Source of the DNA: an uncultured Collinsella sp.
Lineage (GTDB): Bacteria > Actinomycetota > Coriobacteriia > Coriobacteriales > Coriobacteriaceae
Direction of reading: 5' to 3'
Assembly: GCA_900550815.1 (NCBI GenBank)
Contig: URTW01000035.1
Location: 1 to 13,503, forward strand
Length of the DNA stretch: 13,503 bases
How positions within the stretch are numbered: position 1 is the first letter of the stretch; each line of letters begins with the position of its first letter. The translations under genes and the position numbers were made by a program. The notes under the pieces are model-generated. The model searched no databases, was not told the origin of the DNA, and saw only the letters and a program-made list of their open reading frames with translations. Positions 1 through 6,108 of the stretch are shown piece by piece.

Positions 1-491
1 ACACCATTAATCGCGTGATCGTCCCGGGCACCTTCGATCCCATCACGTTTGGCCATATCGATGTGATCCGCCGCGCCCGCCGCATCTTTCCCAGCGTGAT
101 CGTCGCTGTTGCAGAGTCGCAGGGTAAAAACGGTGTGGGCACCAAGTTTATGCTCGATGAGCGCGTGGCGCTGGCCCGCGAGGCGCTCGGTGATATCGAC
201 GGCGTCGAAGTCCTGCCCTTTACCGGCCTCTTGGTCGACTTCGCTCGTGAGCAGGGGGCGGGGGCCGTGGTCAAGGGCCTGCGCGCCATGACCGACTTTG
301 AGTATGAGCTGCAGCAGGCCGACCTCAATTATCGCTTGGATAGCGAGCTGGAGTCCATCTTTGTCATGAGTGCTCCGCAGTACGGTTACATCTCGAGCTC
401 GGGCGTTCGCCAGATCGCCTCGCTCGGCAGCGATGTATCGACGTTTGTGCCGCCCAACGTGGTCGAAGCGCTCAGACATCGCTTTTCGTGA
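1..491 (+). CDS. coaD: Phosphopantetheine adenylyltransferase (5' end outside window)
   Basis: CoaD transfers AMP from ATP to 4'-phosphopantetheine, giving dephospho-CoA, the penultimate step of cytosolic CoA synthesis. Counting from the GTG at 15, residues 5-14 hold the nucleotidyltransferase signature GTFDPITFGH with its T-x-G-H motif. KGLR lies at 87-90, and ISSSGVR at 126-132 is the family's C-terminal ISSTxVR motif. The 158 residues from that GTG nearly match the usual length of about 160. However, the frame stays open to the window edge (ACC ATT AAT CGC before the GTG) and CoaD proteins normally carry a few residues before the PGTFDP strand. The true start is therefore probably just upstream, and the gene is partial here. 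It ends in TGA at 489-491, 68 bp before the next start. The identity is very safe; only the start is open. Confidence 0.95.
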   Translation, partial: TINRVIVPGTFDPITFGHIDVIRRARRIFPSVIVAVAESQGKNGVGTKFMLDERVALAREALGDIDGVEVLPFTGLLVDFAREQGAGAVVKGLRAMTDFEYELQQADLNYRLDSELESIFVMSAPQYGYISSSGVRQIASLGSDVSTFVPPNVVEALRHRFS

Positions 492-515
492 CGTTTTTTA
501 TTGCCTGGTGGCATG

Positions 516-524
516 TGGTAAACT
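516..524 (+). promoter_or_regulatory. Candidate extended -10 promoter for the coiled-coil/DUF177 pair
   Basis: TGGTAAACT reads as TG-N followed by a -10-like TAAACT, about 35 bp before the start at 560 in the coaD-to-next-gene gap. No good -35 is visible at 16-18 bp. The wider string TGTGGTA recurs before rpmF. Position and motif only; untested. Confidence 0.4.
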
Positions 525-559
525 AGCACGATGATATGTTACCTATGAAAGGAGACCGG

Positions 560-1057
560 ATGCCGGGCGAGAATTTTCCTGGCGATAGGATCGTCAGCTT
601 GGTCGATGAGCTCGAAGGGCTGATCGAGGAAGCCAAGCCGCCTTTCGGCAAGAACGCTCAGTTCAAGGTCATCGACGCCGACGTGTTCTTCAACCTCCTC
701 GATGAGATCCGCATGAGCTATCCCGAGGAATGGCAGAAGTCCCGCCGTATCCTCAAAGAGCGCGAGGAGCTTATGGCTTCCGCCGCCGCTCAGGCCGATT
801 CCATCATCGCCGATGCTCAGCAGCAGGCCCTCACCATTGCCGGTGAGCAGGAGATTGTCCGCCTTGCGCAGCAGCAGGCCGACGACATCCGCGATCGTGC
901 CCAGCAGTACGAGCGCGAGACGCGTTATGCTGCCGAGGACTACGCAGAGCAGGTCTTTACGCACCTGGAGGAGAACCTCAAGAGCCTGACCGGCACCGTT
1001 ACCCGTTGCCGTCAGCAGCTCAACGAGGGTGCCGCCCAGCAGAATGGTCAGTGGTAA
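560..1057 (+). CDS. DivIVA/SepIVA-like coiled-coil protein
   Basis: A 165-residue cytosolic protein with no membrane segment or signal peptide. Residues 1-50 form a short N-terminal region (DRIVSLVDELEGLIEEA, then FKVIDADVFFNLLDEIR). A long charged, Ala/Gln-rich helix with coiled-coil character runs from about 55 to 155. The layout resembles the actinobacterial DivIVA-like family that includes mycobacterial SepIVA, which acts in septation and cell-envelope growth. In mycobacteria that gene also neighbours a DUF177 gene and rnc. I chose ATG 560 because AAAGGAG (548-554) sits five bases before it; the in-frame ATGs at 536 and 545 have no such site. The stop overlaps the next start (TAATG), so translation of the two genes is probably coupled. 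The family assignment rests on architecture and neighbourhood, and the function in this organism is inferred. Confidence 0.75.
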   Translation: MPGENFPGDRIVSLVDELEGLIEEAKPPFGKNAQFKVIDADVFFNLLDEIRMSYPEEWQKSRRILKEREELMASAAAQADSIIADAQQQALTIAGEQEIVRLAQQQADDIRDRAQQYERETRYAAEDYAEQVFTHLEENLKSLTGTVTRCRQQLNEGAAQQNGQW

Positions 1058-1611
1058 TGGCTGAGTTCCCGAGCGTTACCGTCGATCTTTCCGAGCAGCT
1101 CGAGTTTCCTGGAGATTCGTTTCCGCTGACCGGTAAGGTCGATGTCGCCACCTTCACGGTGGGCGAGAAGGAGTACCAGCTACAGGACGGCATCGACTAC
1201 GACGTTGTCTTTACCAATGCCGGTACCGGTGTCTTGCTCACGGGCATGGTCCGCGCGCACGCCACCGGTGAGTGCGACCGTTGCCTGGAGCCCGCCTCGT
1301 TTGATATCGCCGGAGAGATCGAGGAGTTCTACCTCTTTGAGGAGCCCGAGGATCCCGAGGCCTACGAGGACGGCTACGAGCTCCTGGGTGAGGACCGCAT
1401 CGTCGATCTGGGTGAGCCCATCAACGACGCGGTCGTCATGGACACGCCGTTCGTTGTCCTGTGCAAGCCCGATTGTCGCGGCCTGTGCCCCACTTGCGGC
1501 ATCAATCTCAACGTCGAGCAATGCGATTGCGCCGCTCAAGCAGAGGCCGAATGGACCGCTGCCACGGAAAATCCATTTGCAGCATTGAAGAATCTCAAGC
1601 TCGATGAGTAA
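1057..1611 (+). CDS. DUF177/YceD family protein (large-rRNA accumulation)
   Basis: A 184-residue protein of the DUF177 family, whose E. coli member YceD is linked to 23S rRNA accumulation and is encoded next to rpmF, as here. Visible hallmarks are C73-x2-C76 in the ECDRCLEP segment and the C-terminal cluster C136, C140, C144, C147 (CKPDC, GLCPTCG) followed by INLN and C156/C158. These cysteines suggest metal binding. An acidic stretch lies between the two clusters. The ATG at 1057 overlaps the preceding TAA by one base, fitting translational coupling; longer upstream versions of this frame would run inside the previous gene. The molecular role in actinobacteria is not established, so a ribosome-biogenesis role is inferred from the family and from rpmF next door. 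Confidence 0.9.
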   Translation: MAEFPSVTVDLSEQLEFPGDSFPLTGKVDVATFTVGEKEYQLQDGIDYDVVFTNAGTGVLLTGMVRAHATGECDRCLEPASFDIAGEIEEFYLFEEPEDPEAYEDGYELLGEDRIVDLGEPINDAVVMDTPFVVLCKPDCRGLCPTCGINLNVEQCDCAAQAEAEWTAATENPFAALKNLKLDE

Positions 1612-1616
1612 AACTG

Positions 1617-1625
1617 TGGTAGTAT
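1617..1625 (+). promoter_or_regulatory. Candidate extended -10 promoter for rpmF
   Basis: TGGTAGTAT (TG-N-TAGTAT) lies in the 64-bp gap before rpmF, about 50 bp before its ATG. No convincing -35 is seen. It shares TGTGGTA with the candidate before the coiled-coil gene. It could give rpmF its own transcript in addition to readthrough from the DUF177 gene. Confidence 0.4.
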
Positions 1626-1675
1626 CGCTACTTGCGCGTAATCGCCACACTGGATAGTTCATAAGGAAGGTCACT

Positions 1676-1855
1676 ATGCCCGTACCTAAACAAAAGCAGG
1701 GTCGTATCCGCACTCACACCCGCCGTTCCGCCAACATGAAGATCTCGGCTGCGGCTCAGTCCACGTGCCCCCGTTGCGGCGCTGTCAAGCTTCCGCACCA
1801 CGTGTGCCCCAGCTGCGGTTTCTACAAGGACCGCGAGGTTATCGTTACCGAGTAA
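1676..1855 (+). CDS. rpmF: 50S ribosomal protein L32 (zinc-ribbon form)
   Basis: A 59-residue structural protein of the large ribosomal subunit. It begins MPVPKQKQGRIRTHTRRS, the typical basic L32 N-terminus (normally AVPKRK...S..R...RRS). It continues into a zinc ribbon with C-x2-C (TCPRCG) and C-x2-C (VCPSCG) spaced by 12 residues, then FYKDREVI. All four cysteines are present, so this is the zinc-binding (C+) version and not a zinc-independent paralogue. The start is supported by AAGGAAGG at 1663-1670, five bases before the ATG. The DUF177-rpmF pairing is widely conserved, and rpmF-plsX is a classic neighbourhood linking ribosome and lipid genes. A terminator-like hairpin follows at 1896-1925. 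Confidence 0.97.
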   Translation: MPVPKQKQGRIRTHTRRSANMKISAAAQSTCPRCGAVKLPHHVCPSCGFYKDREVIVTE

Positions 1856-1856
1856 C

Positions 1857-1864
1857 TGTATACT
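1857..1864 (+). promoter_or_regulatory. Weak -10-like element at the end of rpmF
   Basis: TGTATACT contains the near-consensus -10 hexamer TATACT (1859-1864), directly after the rpmF stop codon. No good -35 stands 15-19 bp upstream. If used, it would start a plsX transcript near 1871 whose leader carries the dyad at 1879-1892 and the hairpin at 1896-1925. Confidence 0.3.
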
Positions 1865-1878
1865 CTGGATGCGATGCC

Positions 1879-1892
1879 GTTCCAACTGGAAC
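1879..1892 (+). repeat. 14-bp dyad GTTCCA-AC-TGGAAC in the plsX leader
   Basis: GTTCCA and TGGAAC are exact inverted arms separated by AC. The element lies between the TATACT hexamer and the terminator-like hairpin. As RNA it could form only a small hairpin (TTCC-AACT-GGAA); as DNA it has the shape of an operator. No protein can be assigned to it. Confidence 0.4.
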
Positions 1893-1895
1893 CAC

Positions 1896-1925
1896 AATGG
1901 CCGGCTCAATGAGTCGGCCATTTTT
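1896..1925 (+). terminator. Intrinsic terminator or attenuator between rpmF and plsX
   Basis: AATGGCCGGCTC (1896-1907) and GAGTCGGCCATT (1911-1922) pair over 12 bp with one G-U wobble and a three-base AAT loop. The run TTTTT (1921-1925) follows, overlapping the end of the stem. This is a canonical intrinsic terminator shape. Only about five bases separate it from the plsX Shine-Dalgarno site, so no promoter fits after it. It therefore either ends rpmF transcripts while leaking into plsX, or attenuates a transcript that began upstream. Confidence 0.8.
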
Positions 1926-1942
1926 GTATAAGGAGCATGTAT

Positions 1943-2959
1943 ATGAGTAACGTTCGCGTTTGTGTAGACGTTGTGGGCGGAGACGAGAAGCCTCAGGTTG
2001 TCCTCGACGGAATCGAGGCGGCGCTTGCGGCGGATCCCGATATCGAGGTCATAGCCGTCGGTCCCGCAGAGATCGTGAACCCCTTTGCCGCGGCTCACGC
2101 TCGCGTTGAGGCTTTGGAGGCACCCGATGTCATCGCCATGGATGACGATCCCATTCGAGCCGTGATGACCAAGCGCAAGTCCTCGATCGTGCTTGCCTGC
2201 CGCGCTATCAAGAAGGGCAACGCGGACGCGTTCTTCTCTGCCGGCTCCACCGGCGCCATGACCGCTGCCGCTGCCGCCTACGTGACGCCGTTTAGGTATC
2301 AGGCCGAAGGCAAGAAGCAGCCGGTGCGCCCCTGTCTGACCAATGCACTGCCCAATCGCGCCGGCGGTCTGACGGTGCTGTGCGACATGGGTGCCAACCC
2401 CGATGTCGAGGTTGACGATATGGTGCGTTTTGCCCAGATGGGCAGCGCCTATGCCCGCGTCGTCCTGGGCATCGAGCATCCTCGCGTGGGCCTGCTCGCC
2501 AACGGCACCGAGGACGAGAAGGGCTCCAACTTTACCAAGGCCTGTTTCCCTGCTATGAAGGCCGCCGTTCCCGGCTTTGTTGGTAACTGCGAGGGCACCG
2601 ACCTCACCTCAGGTAACTTCGATGTCATCGTTGCCGATGGCATGTCGGGCAATATTGCGCTCATGGCCACTGAGGGCGCTGCCAAGTTTTTGCTGCAGGA
2701 GCTCAAGGGCGCCTTTATGGCCTCGCTCGGCACCAAGATCGCCGCGCTGCTCATTAAAAAGCAGATGCGCGAGATTAAGGCCAAGCTCTCTGGCGACGCC
2801 AAGGGCGGCGCGATTCTTTTGGGCCTGCGTGGCGTGGTCCTGATCGGCCATGGCGCCACCTCGGTCGAGGCTGTTTTAAACGGTACGCTCGCGGCGGCCG
2901 AAGCCGTGCGCGCCGGGCTGGTCGAGAATGTCGCCAACTCTTTGGATGGTATCGTTTAA
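1943..2959 (+). CDS. plsX: Phosphate acyltransferase PlsX
   Basis: PlsX converts acyl-ACP and phosphate to acyl-phosphate, the donor PlsY uses to acylate glycerol-3-phosphate. It is a peripheral, membrane-associated enzyme that starts phospholipid synthesis. The 338 residues match the family length of about 330-345. Visible signatures are VDVVGGDEKP near the N-terminus (the family's D-A-M-G-G-D-x-x-P, here with V-V for A-M), FFSAGSTGAM, VGLLANGTEDEKGS, GNCEGTD, VIVADGMSGNIAL, and GGAILLGLRGVVLIGHG near the C-terminus. I prefer ATG 1943: AAGGAG ends at 1935, seven bases before it, whereas the in-frame ATG at 1937 is only one base from that site. acpP, encoding its carrier protein, lies downstream. 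The terminator-like hairpin just before its ribosome binding site suggests regulated or low expression. Confidence 0.96.
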   Translation: MSNVRVCVDVVGGDEKPQVVLDGIEAALAADPDIEVIAVGPAEIVNPFAAAHARVEALEAPDVIAMDDDPIRAVMTKRKSSIVLACRAIKKGNADAFFSAGSTGAMTAAAAAYVTPFRYQAEGKKQPVRPCLTNALPNRAGGLTVLCDMGANPDVEVDDMVRFAQMGSAYARVVLGIEHPRVGLLANGTEDEKGSNFTKACFPAMKAAVPGFVGNCEGTDLTSGNFDVIVADGMSGNIALMATEGAAKFLLQELKGAFMASLGTKIAALLIKKQMREIKAKLSGDAKGGAILLGLRGVVLIGHGATSVEAVLNGTLAAAEAVRAGLVENVANSLDGIV

Positions 2960-3009
2960 TAAGAGCGAGTTTGAGCGCTGTTATGTGCTTCGCGGTGCAC
3001 GCCGTGGGG

Positions 3010-3015
3010 TAGAAT
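3010..3015 (+). promoter_or_regulatory. Candidate -10 box of the acpP-rnc transcript
   Basis: TAGAAT stands in the 127-bp plsX-acpP gap. The best upstream partner, TGCTTC at 2986-2991, is weak and 18 bp away. A start near 3022 would put the long palindrome at 3029-3050 in the first 30 transcribed bases. Confidence 0.5.
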
Positions 3016-3028
3016 CAGAACCGTGTCT

Positions 3029-3057
3029 TGGTACCGCCCGGGCGGTACCATTCTTTT
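3029..3057 (+). promoter_or_regulatory. Perfect 22-bp palindrome plus T-rich tail in the acpP leader
   Basis: TGGTACCGCCC (3029-3039) is followed directly by its exact reverse complement (3040-3050). As RNA it gives a 9-bp stem TGGTACCGC/GCGGTACCA with a CCGG loop, followed by TTCTTTT (3051-3057), a terminator shape. As DNA it is a symmetric operator-like site. It lies after the candidate -10 box and 29 bp before the acpP ATG. It may be an attenuator, an operator, or a leaky terminator for plsX. The symmetry is read directly; the role is inferred. Confidence 0.7.
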
Positions 3058-3086
3058 GGTATTCATGCACTATGAGAGGAAGCGCT

Positions 3087-3329
3087 ATGGACCGCTCCGA
3101 AATCTTCGACAAGCTCGCCGAGGTCGCTGCTGACGTTCTGGGCGTCGATGTTGCCGAAATTAGCGAGGAGACCACCTTTGACGACCTCGTTGCCAACTCG
3201 CTCGAGCGCCTGCAGCTGGTTACGGCTATCGAGGACGAGTTCAACCTCGAGATCGATGACGAGACCCTGCTGTCGCTCAACTCTGTCGCCGACGCTGTCG
3301 ACGCTATTGAAAACGCCAAGGAGGCCTAA
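3087..3329 (+). CDS. acpP: Acyl carrier protein
   Basis: An 80-residue acidic four-helix protein that carries growing acyl chains on a 4'-phosphopantetheine arm during type II fatty acid synthesis and supplies PlsX. The attachment serine is S38 in ANSLERLQLVTAIEDEF. The helix II register, acidic patch and length are typical. The common D-S-L motif is N-S-L here (N37). Asp at that position normally contacts the phosphopantetheinyl transferase and partner enzymes, so the change is notable although the serine is intact. ATG 3087 has AGAGGA six bases upstream; earlier in-frame codons run through the leader hairpin. The plsX-acpP-rnc order supports the primary fatty-acid ACP. A specialised ACP is a less likely alternative. 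Confidence 0.92.
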   Translation: MDRSEIFDKLAEVAADVLGVDVAEISEETTFDDLVANSLERLQLVTAIEDEFNLEIDDETLLSLNSVADAVDAIENAKEA

Positions 3330-3332
3330 GTC

Positions 3333-4058
3333 TTGGCTTTATCTCAACGACTCGCGCGCGCCCAGGAAATCCTGGGCCACGAGTTCAACAATAAGGTGCT
3401 GCTGCGCGCGGCCCTTACGCATCCCTCGGCAGTCGAGGGACAGCCGGTTTCTGCCAGCTATGAGCGCCTTGAGTTCTTGGGCGATTCCATTTTGGGCGCT
3501 GTGGTCGCACGCTCCCTGTTTGAGTCCTATCCGGAGTTTGACGAGGGCAAGCTCACGCGCCTGAAGGTGTCGCTTGTCTCGGGCGCTACGCTGTCCGAGG
3601 TTTCTCACGAGCTGGGCATCGACGACATCATCATCTTTGGTGCCTCTGAGACCGGTACTGGTGCGCGCGGCCTGCATTCGGCCCTCGAGAACGTCTATGA
3701 GTCGCTCGTGGGTGCGCTGTACCTGGATGCCGGCTGGGATGCGGCGGCTGAGTTCATTCACCGTACGCTTAAGCCGCATTTGGCTTCCGAGCGTGCCGAG
3801 CATCCTGCGAACCCCAAGTCGTTTTTGCAGGAGTGCGTGCAGGCCGACGGTCACGAGCCCCCAGCGTATAAGCTCGTTGGCTCCGAGGGCCCGGCGCATG
3901 CGCCCACCTTTACCGCCGTGGTGCTCATCGATGGCATTCGTCAGGGTCGCGGCTCCGGCTCCTCAAAGAAGGAAGCCGAGGGAGCCGCCGCGCTCGAAGC
4001 GCTCGACCGCATGGGTTACACCACCAACGGCGTGATTCTGAACAAGAAGCACGTGTAA
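3333..4058 (+). CDS. rnc: Ribonuclease III
   Basis: A 241-residue Mg2+-dependent dsRNA endonuclease that matures rRNA precursors and processes structured mRNAs. The RNase III domain (about 1-150) carries the signature ERLEFLGDSIL at 44-54, including catalytic E44 and D51, and the second acidic motif ENVYESLVGALYLD with catalytic E123. At the place of E. coli D114 there is N120. A double-stranded RNA-binding domain follows (about 160-232: NPKSFLQE, YKLVGSEGP, the FTAVVLIDG strand, GSGSSKKEAEGAAA). The start is TTG 3333, chosen because AAGGAGG (3318-3324) lies eight bases upstream, inside the end of acpP, and the family N-terminus aligns there. The gap to acpP is three bases, so the two genes are surely co-transcribed. 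Confidence 0.96.
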   Translation: MALSQRLARAQEILGHEFNNKVLLRAALTHPSAVEGQPVSASYERLEFLGDSILGAVVARSLFESYPEFDEGKLTRLKVSLVSGATLSEVSHELGIDDIIIFGASETGTGARGLHSALENVYESLVGALYLDAGWDAAAEFIHRTLKPHLASERAEHPANPKSFLQECVQADGHEPPAYKLVGSEGPAHAPTFTAVVLIDGIRQGRGSGSSKKEAEGAAALEALDRMGYTTNGVILNKKHV

Positions 4059-4068
4059 GCGAGGAACC

Positions 4069-6099
4069 GTGTATCTCAAGTCCCTCACGCTCAAAGGGTT
4101 CAAGTCGTTTGCCGACCGCGCCCATATGACGTTTGAGCCGGGCCTGACCGTCATCGTCGGTCCCAACGGCTCGGGAAAATCGAACATCTCTGACTCCATC
4201 CTGTGGGTTCTGGGCGAGCAGAGCGCCAAGCAGCTGCGCGGCCAGGCCATGGAGGATGTCATCTTCTCGGGCTCGTCGGCTCGCAAGCCGGTGGGTGTCG
4301 CCGAGGTCACGCTGGTGCTCGATAACTCGGACCATATACTGCCCGTCGATTTTGACGAGGTTGCCATCACCCGTCGTATGTATCGCTCGGGCGAAAGCGA
4401 GTACCTCATCAACTCGAGTCCGTGCCGCCTGATGGACATTCAGGACATCCTGCACGATTCGGGCCTGGGCAAGGATACGCATTCCATCATCAGCCAGGGC
4501 AAGCTCGACGCCATTTTGCAGAGCCGCCCCGAGGAGCGTCGCGCCCTCATCGAGGAGGCCGCCGGCATCTCCAAGCACAAGCGCCGCAAGGAGCGCGCGC
4601 TCAAAAAGATTAAGTCGCTGGACGAGCACCTGACGCGTGCCCGCGACATCAATAAGGAAATCGCCCGTCAGCTGCGACCGCTGGAGCGTCAGGTCGATCG
4701 CGCACGCAAGTACAAAGAGCTGTCCTCTCGCGCGAACGAGCTTACGCAGATGCTGGCCGTCGACGAGCTGCGTTCGCTGCAGTCGCAGTGGAACGATCTG
4801 GAGAGCCGCTCCAAGGAAGGTGCCGCCGAGCTGGAGCTTGCGCAGTACCGCATGGGCGAAAAGGAGCGCGAGCTCGAGAAGCTCCAGGTTATGCTCGAGG
4901 AAAAAGGCTTGTTTGTGGGCGACCTGGGCGAGCAGCGCCGCCATATGCAAGATGTGGTCGGCCGCATTAACTCCGACATGCGCCTGCTCGAGGAAAAGGG
5001 TCACAACATGGTGTCGCGCCTGTCTGATATGCGCGGGCAGATTTCGAGCTCCGAGCATCAGCGTCGTCGCGTGGTCGAGGAGCTTGAGGACGCGCGTGCG
5101 CAGCTTGAGGAAGTGACCGGTGCGCATATGCAGGCCCAGGAGGACGTTGACGCCGCTGGTCCTGCCGCCGCTGAGCTCCACGAGCGGCGCGTGGCGCTCG
5201 ACAATCAGATTTCGCAGCTTACGCGTGAGCATCGCGATGTTCAGCGCGTAGCCGATAACGCCGCGCTCGAGCTCGCCAAGGTGAAGGACTCGCTGAGCAA
5301 TGCCGAGGTCGAGGACAACATGTATGCCTCGCGCCTGGAGCAGATTGACGAGCAGCTCGAGGAGGTCATGGCCTCGCTCGAGAGCCGTCGTGACCGCGCC
5401 GAGGAGCTTGAAGGCGCTCTTGAGGAAGCGCGCCAGGCCCAGGCCGATGCGCGTGAGGCCACCGAGGTCGCCCGTGCAGCCCTGAAGGACTTGCGTAATC
5501 GTGAGAGTGAGGCGCGCAACAAGCTGTCCGAGGTGCGCTCGGAGCTTGCCAGCCAAAAGAAACTCGATGCCCGCATGGCCGACAGCTCGCCGCTCGTGAG
5601 CCGTCTGGTGGGTGCGCTGGGCGACGATGTCTTGGGTCGTCTGGGCGACGTGCTGGAGGCCCCGCGCGAGCTTGAGGGCCTGGTTGAGCAATTGCTCGCC
5701 GGCGATATCGATGCGCTGCTGTTTGATGACGCCGCCACGCTTGAGCGTGCCGGTCGTGCGGCTCTGGACCAAAAGAAGGCCTCGGGCGAGGCATTGCTGG
5801 TGGCGCGCGGCGTGAGCGGCTCTACCGCCGCTGAGGGCGCTGCCGGTACCCGCCTGGTTGATCGTCTGTCCGTGCGCGCAGGCTACGGACCCGTCGTCGA
5901 GGCGCTGCTCGGCGGCTATTACGTAGTGGACGATCTTTCTGCCGCGCTTTCGGCGCCGGTCGTTGACGGCGTGACCTATGTGACGCCCGATGGCGCACGC
6001 GTTGCCTGCGGCGGCCTGGTTCGCGTGGGGCTTGATGCCGGCGAGGCGTCGGGTGCTCTGGAGCGTAAGCGTCGCATTCGCGAGCTGGAGGGGCTTTAG
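4069..6099 (+). CDS. smc: SMC N-terminal part: Walker A head, coiled coil, hinge
   Basis: A 676-residue product ending at the amber codon. It starts at GTG 4069, with GAGGA four nucleotides or so upstream and MYLKSLTLKGFKSFAD matching the SMC N-terminus. The head N-lobe has Walker A GPNGSGKS at 31-38, an R-loop region (SAKQLRG) and the Q-loop segment SIISQGKLD. A long heptad-rich coiled coil follows (about 165-500). The hinge (about 505-660) shows SPLVSRLVGAL, a GGYYVVDDL segment and the conserved VTPDGARVACGG strand-turn. The chain stops about 15 residues into the return helix. On its own it lacks the signature motif and Walker B, so it cannot complete an ATPase site. It could dimerise through the hinge. 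It lies 10 bp after rnc and is probably in the same operon. Confidence 0.85.
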   Translation: MYLKSLTLKGFKSFADRAHMTFEPGLTVIVGPNGSGKSNISDSILWVLGEQSAKQLRGQAMEDVIFSGSSARKPVGVAEVTLVLDNSDHILPVDFDEVAITRRMYRSGESEYLINSSPCRLMDIQDILHDSGLGKDTHSIISQGKLDAILQSRPEERRALIEEAAGISKHKRRKERALKKIKSLDEHLTRARDINKEIARQLRPLERQVDRARKYKELSSRANELTQMLAVDELRSLQSQWNDLESRSKEGAAELELAQYRMGEKERELEKLQVMLEEKGLFVGDLGEQRRHMQDVVGRINSDMRLLEEKGHNMVSRLSDMRGQISSSEHQRRRVVEELEDARAQLEEVTGAHMQAQEDVDAAGPAAAELHERRVALDNQISQLTREHRDVQRVADNAALELAKVKDSLSNAEVEDNMYASRLEQIDEQLEEVMASLESRRDRAEELEGALEEARQAQADAREATEVARAALKDLRNRESEARNKLSEVRSELASQKKLDARMADSSPLVSRLVGALGDDVLGRLGDVLEAPRELEGLVEQLLAGDIDALLFDDAATLERAGRAALDQKKASGEALLVARGVSGSTAAEGAAGTRLVDRLSVRAGYGPVVEALLGGYYVVDDLSAALSAPVVDGVTYVTPDGARVACGGLVRVGLDAGEASGALERKRRIRELEGL

Positions 6100-6108
6100 C
6101 CCGATTTG
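6087..6108 (+). other. Amber stop with possible reinitiation site inside smc
   Basis: GGAGGGG (6087-6093), TAG (6097-6099) and a TTG codon in the same frame (6106-6108) lie in succession. The purine run resembles a strong Shine-Dalgarno site but is 12 bases from the TTG, longer than ideal. The base after the stop is C, generally a weaker termination context. The arrangement would allow some readthrough or termination-reinitiation. It may equally be chance, because GAG and GGG codons are common here. Confidence 0.4.

Noticed and set aside
1628..2479. Long minus-strand frame over rpmF and plsX, and similar ones at 1180-1713 and 6496-7566
   Set aside because: All are antisense to genes with firm family motifs and encode composition-driven sequence without recognisable domains.
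4069..6099. Pyrrolysine or genome-wide amber recoding as the proven cause of the smc TAG
   Set aside because: thyA and the methyltransferase gene also end in TAG at natural family C-termini, and no tRNA or Pyl gene is in the window. Recoding is left as a test in the findings and not asserted.
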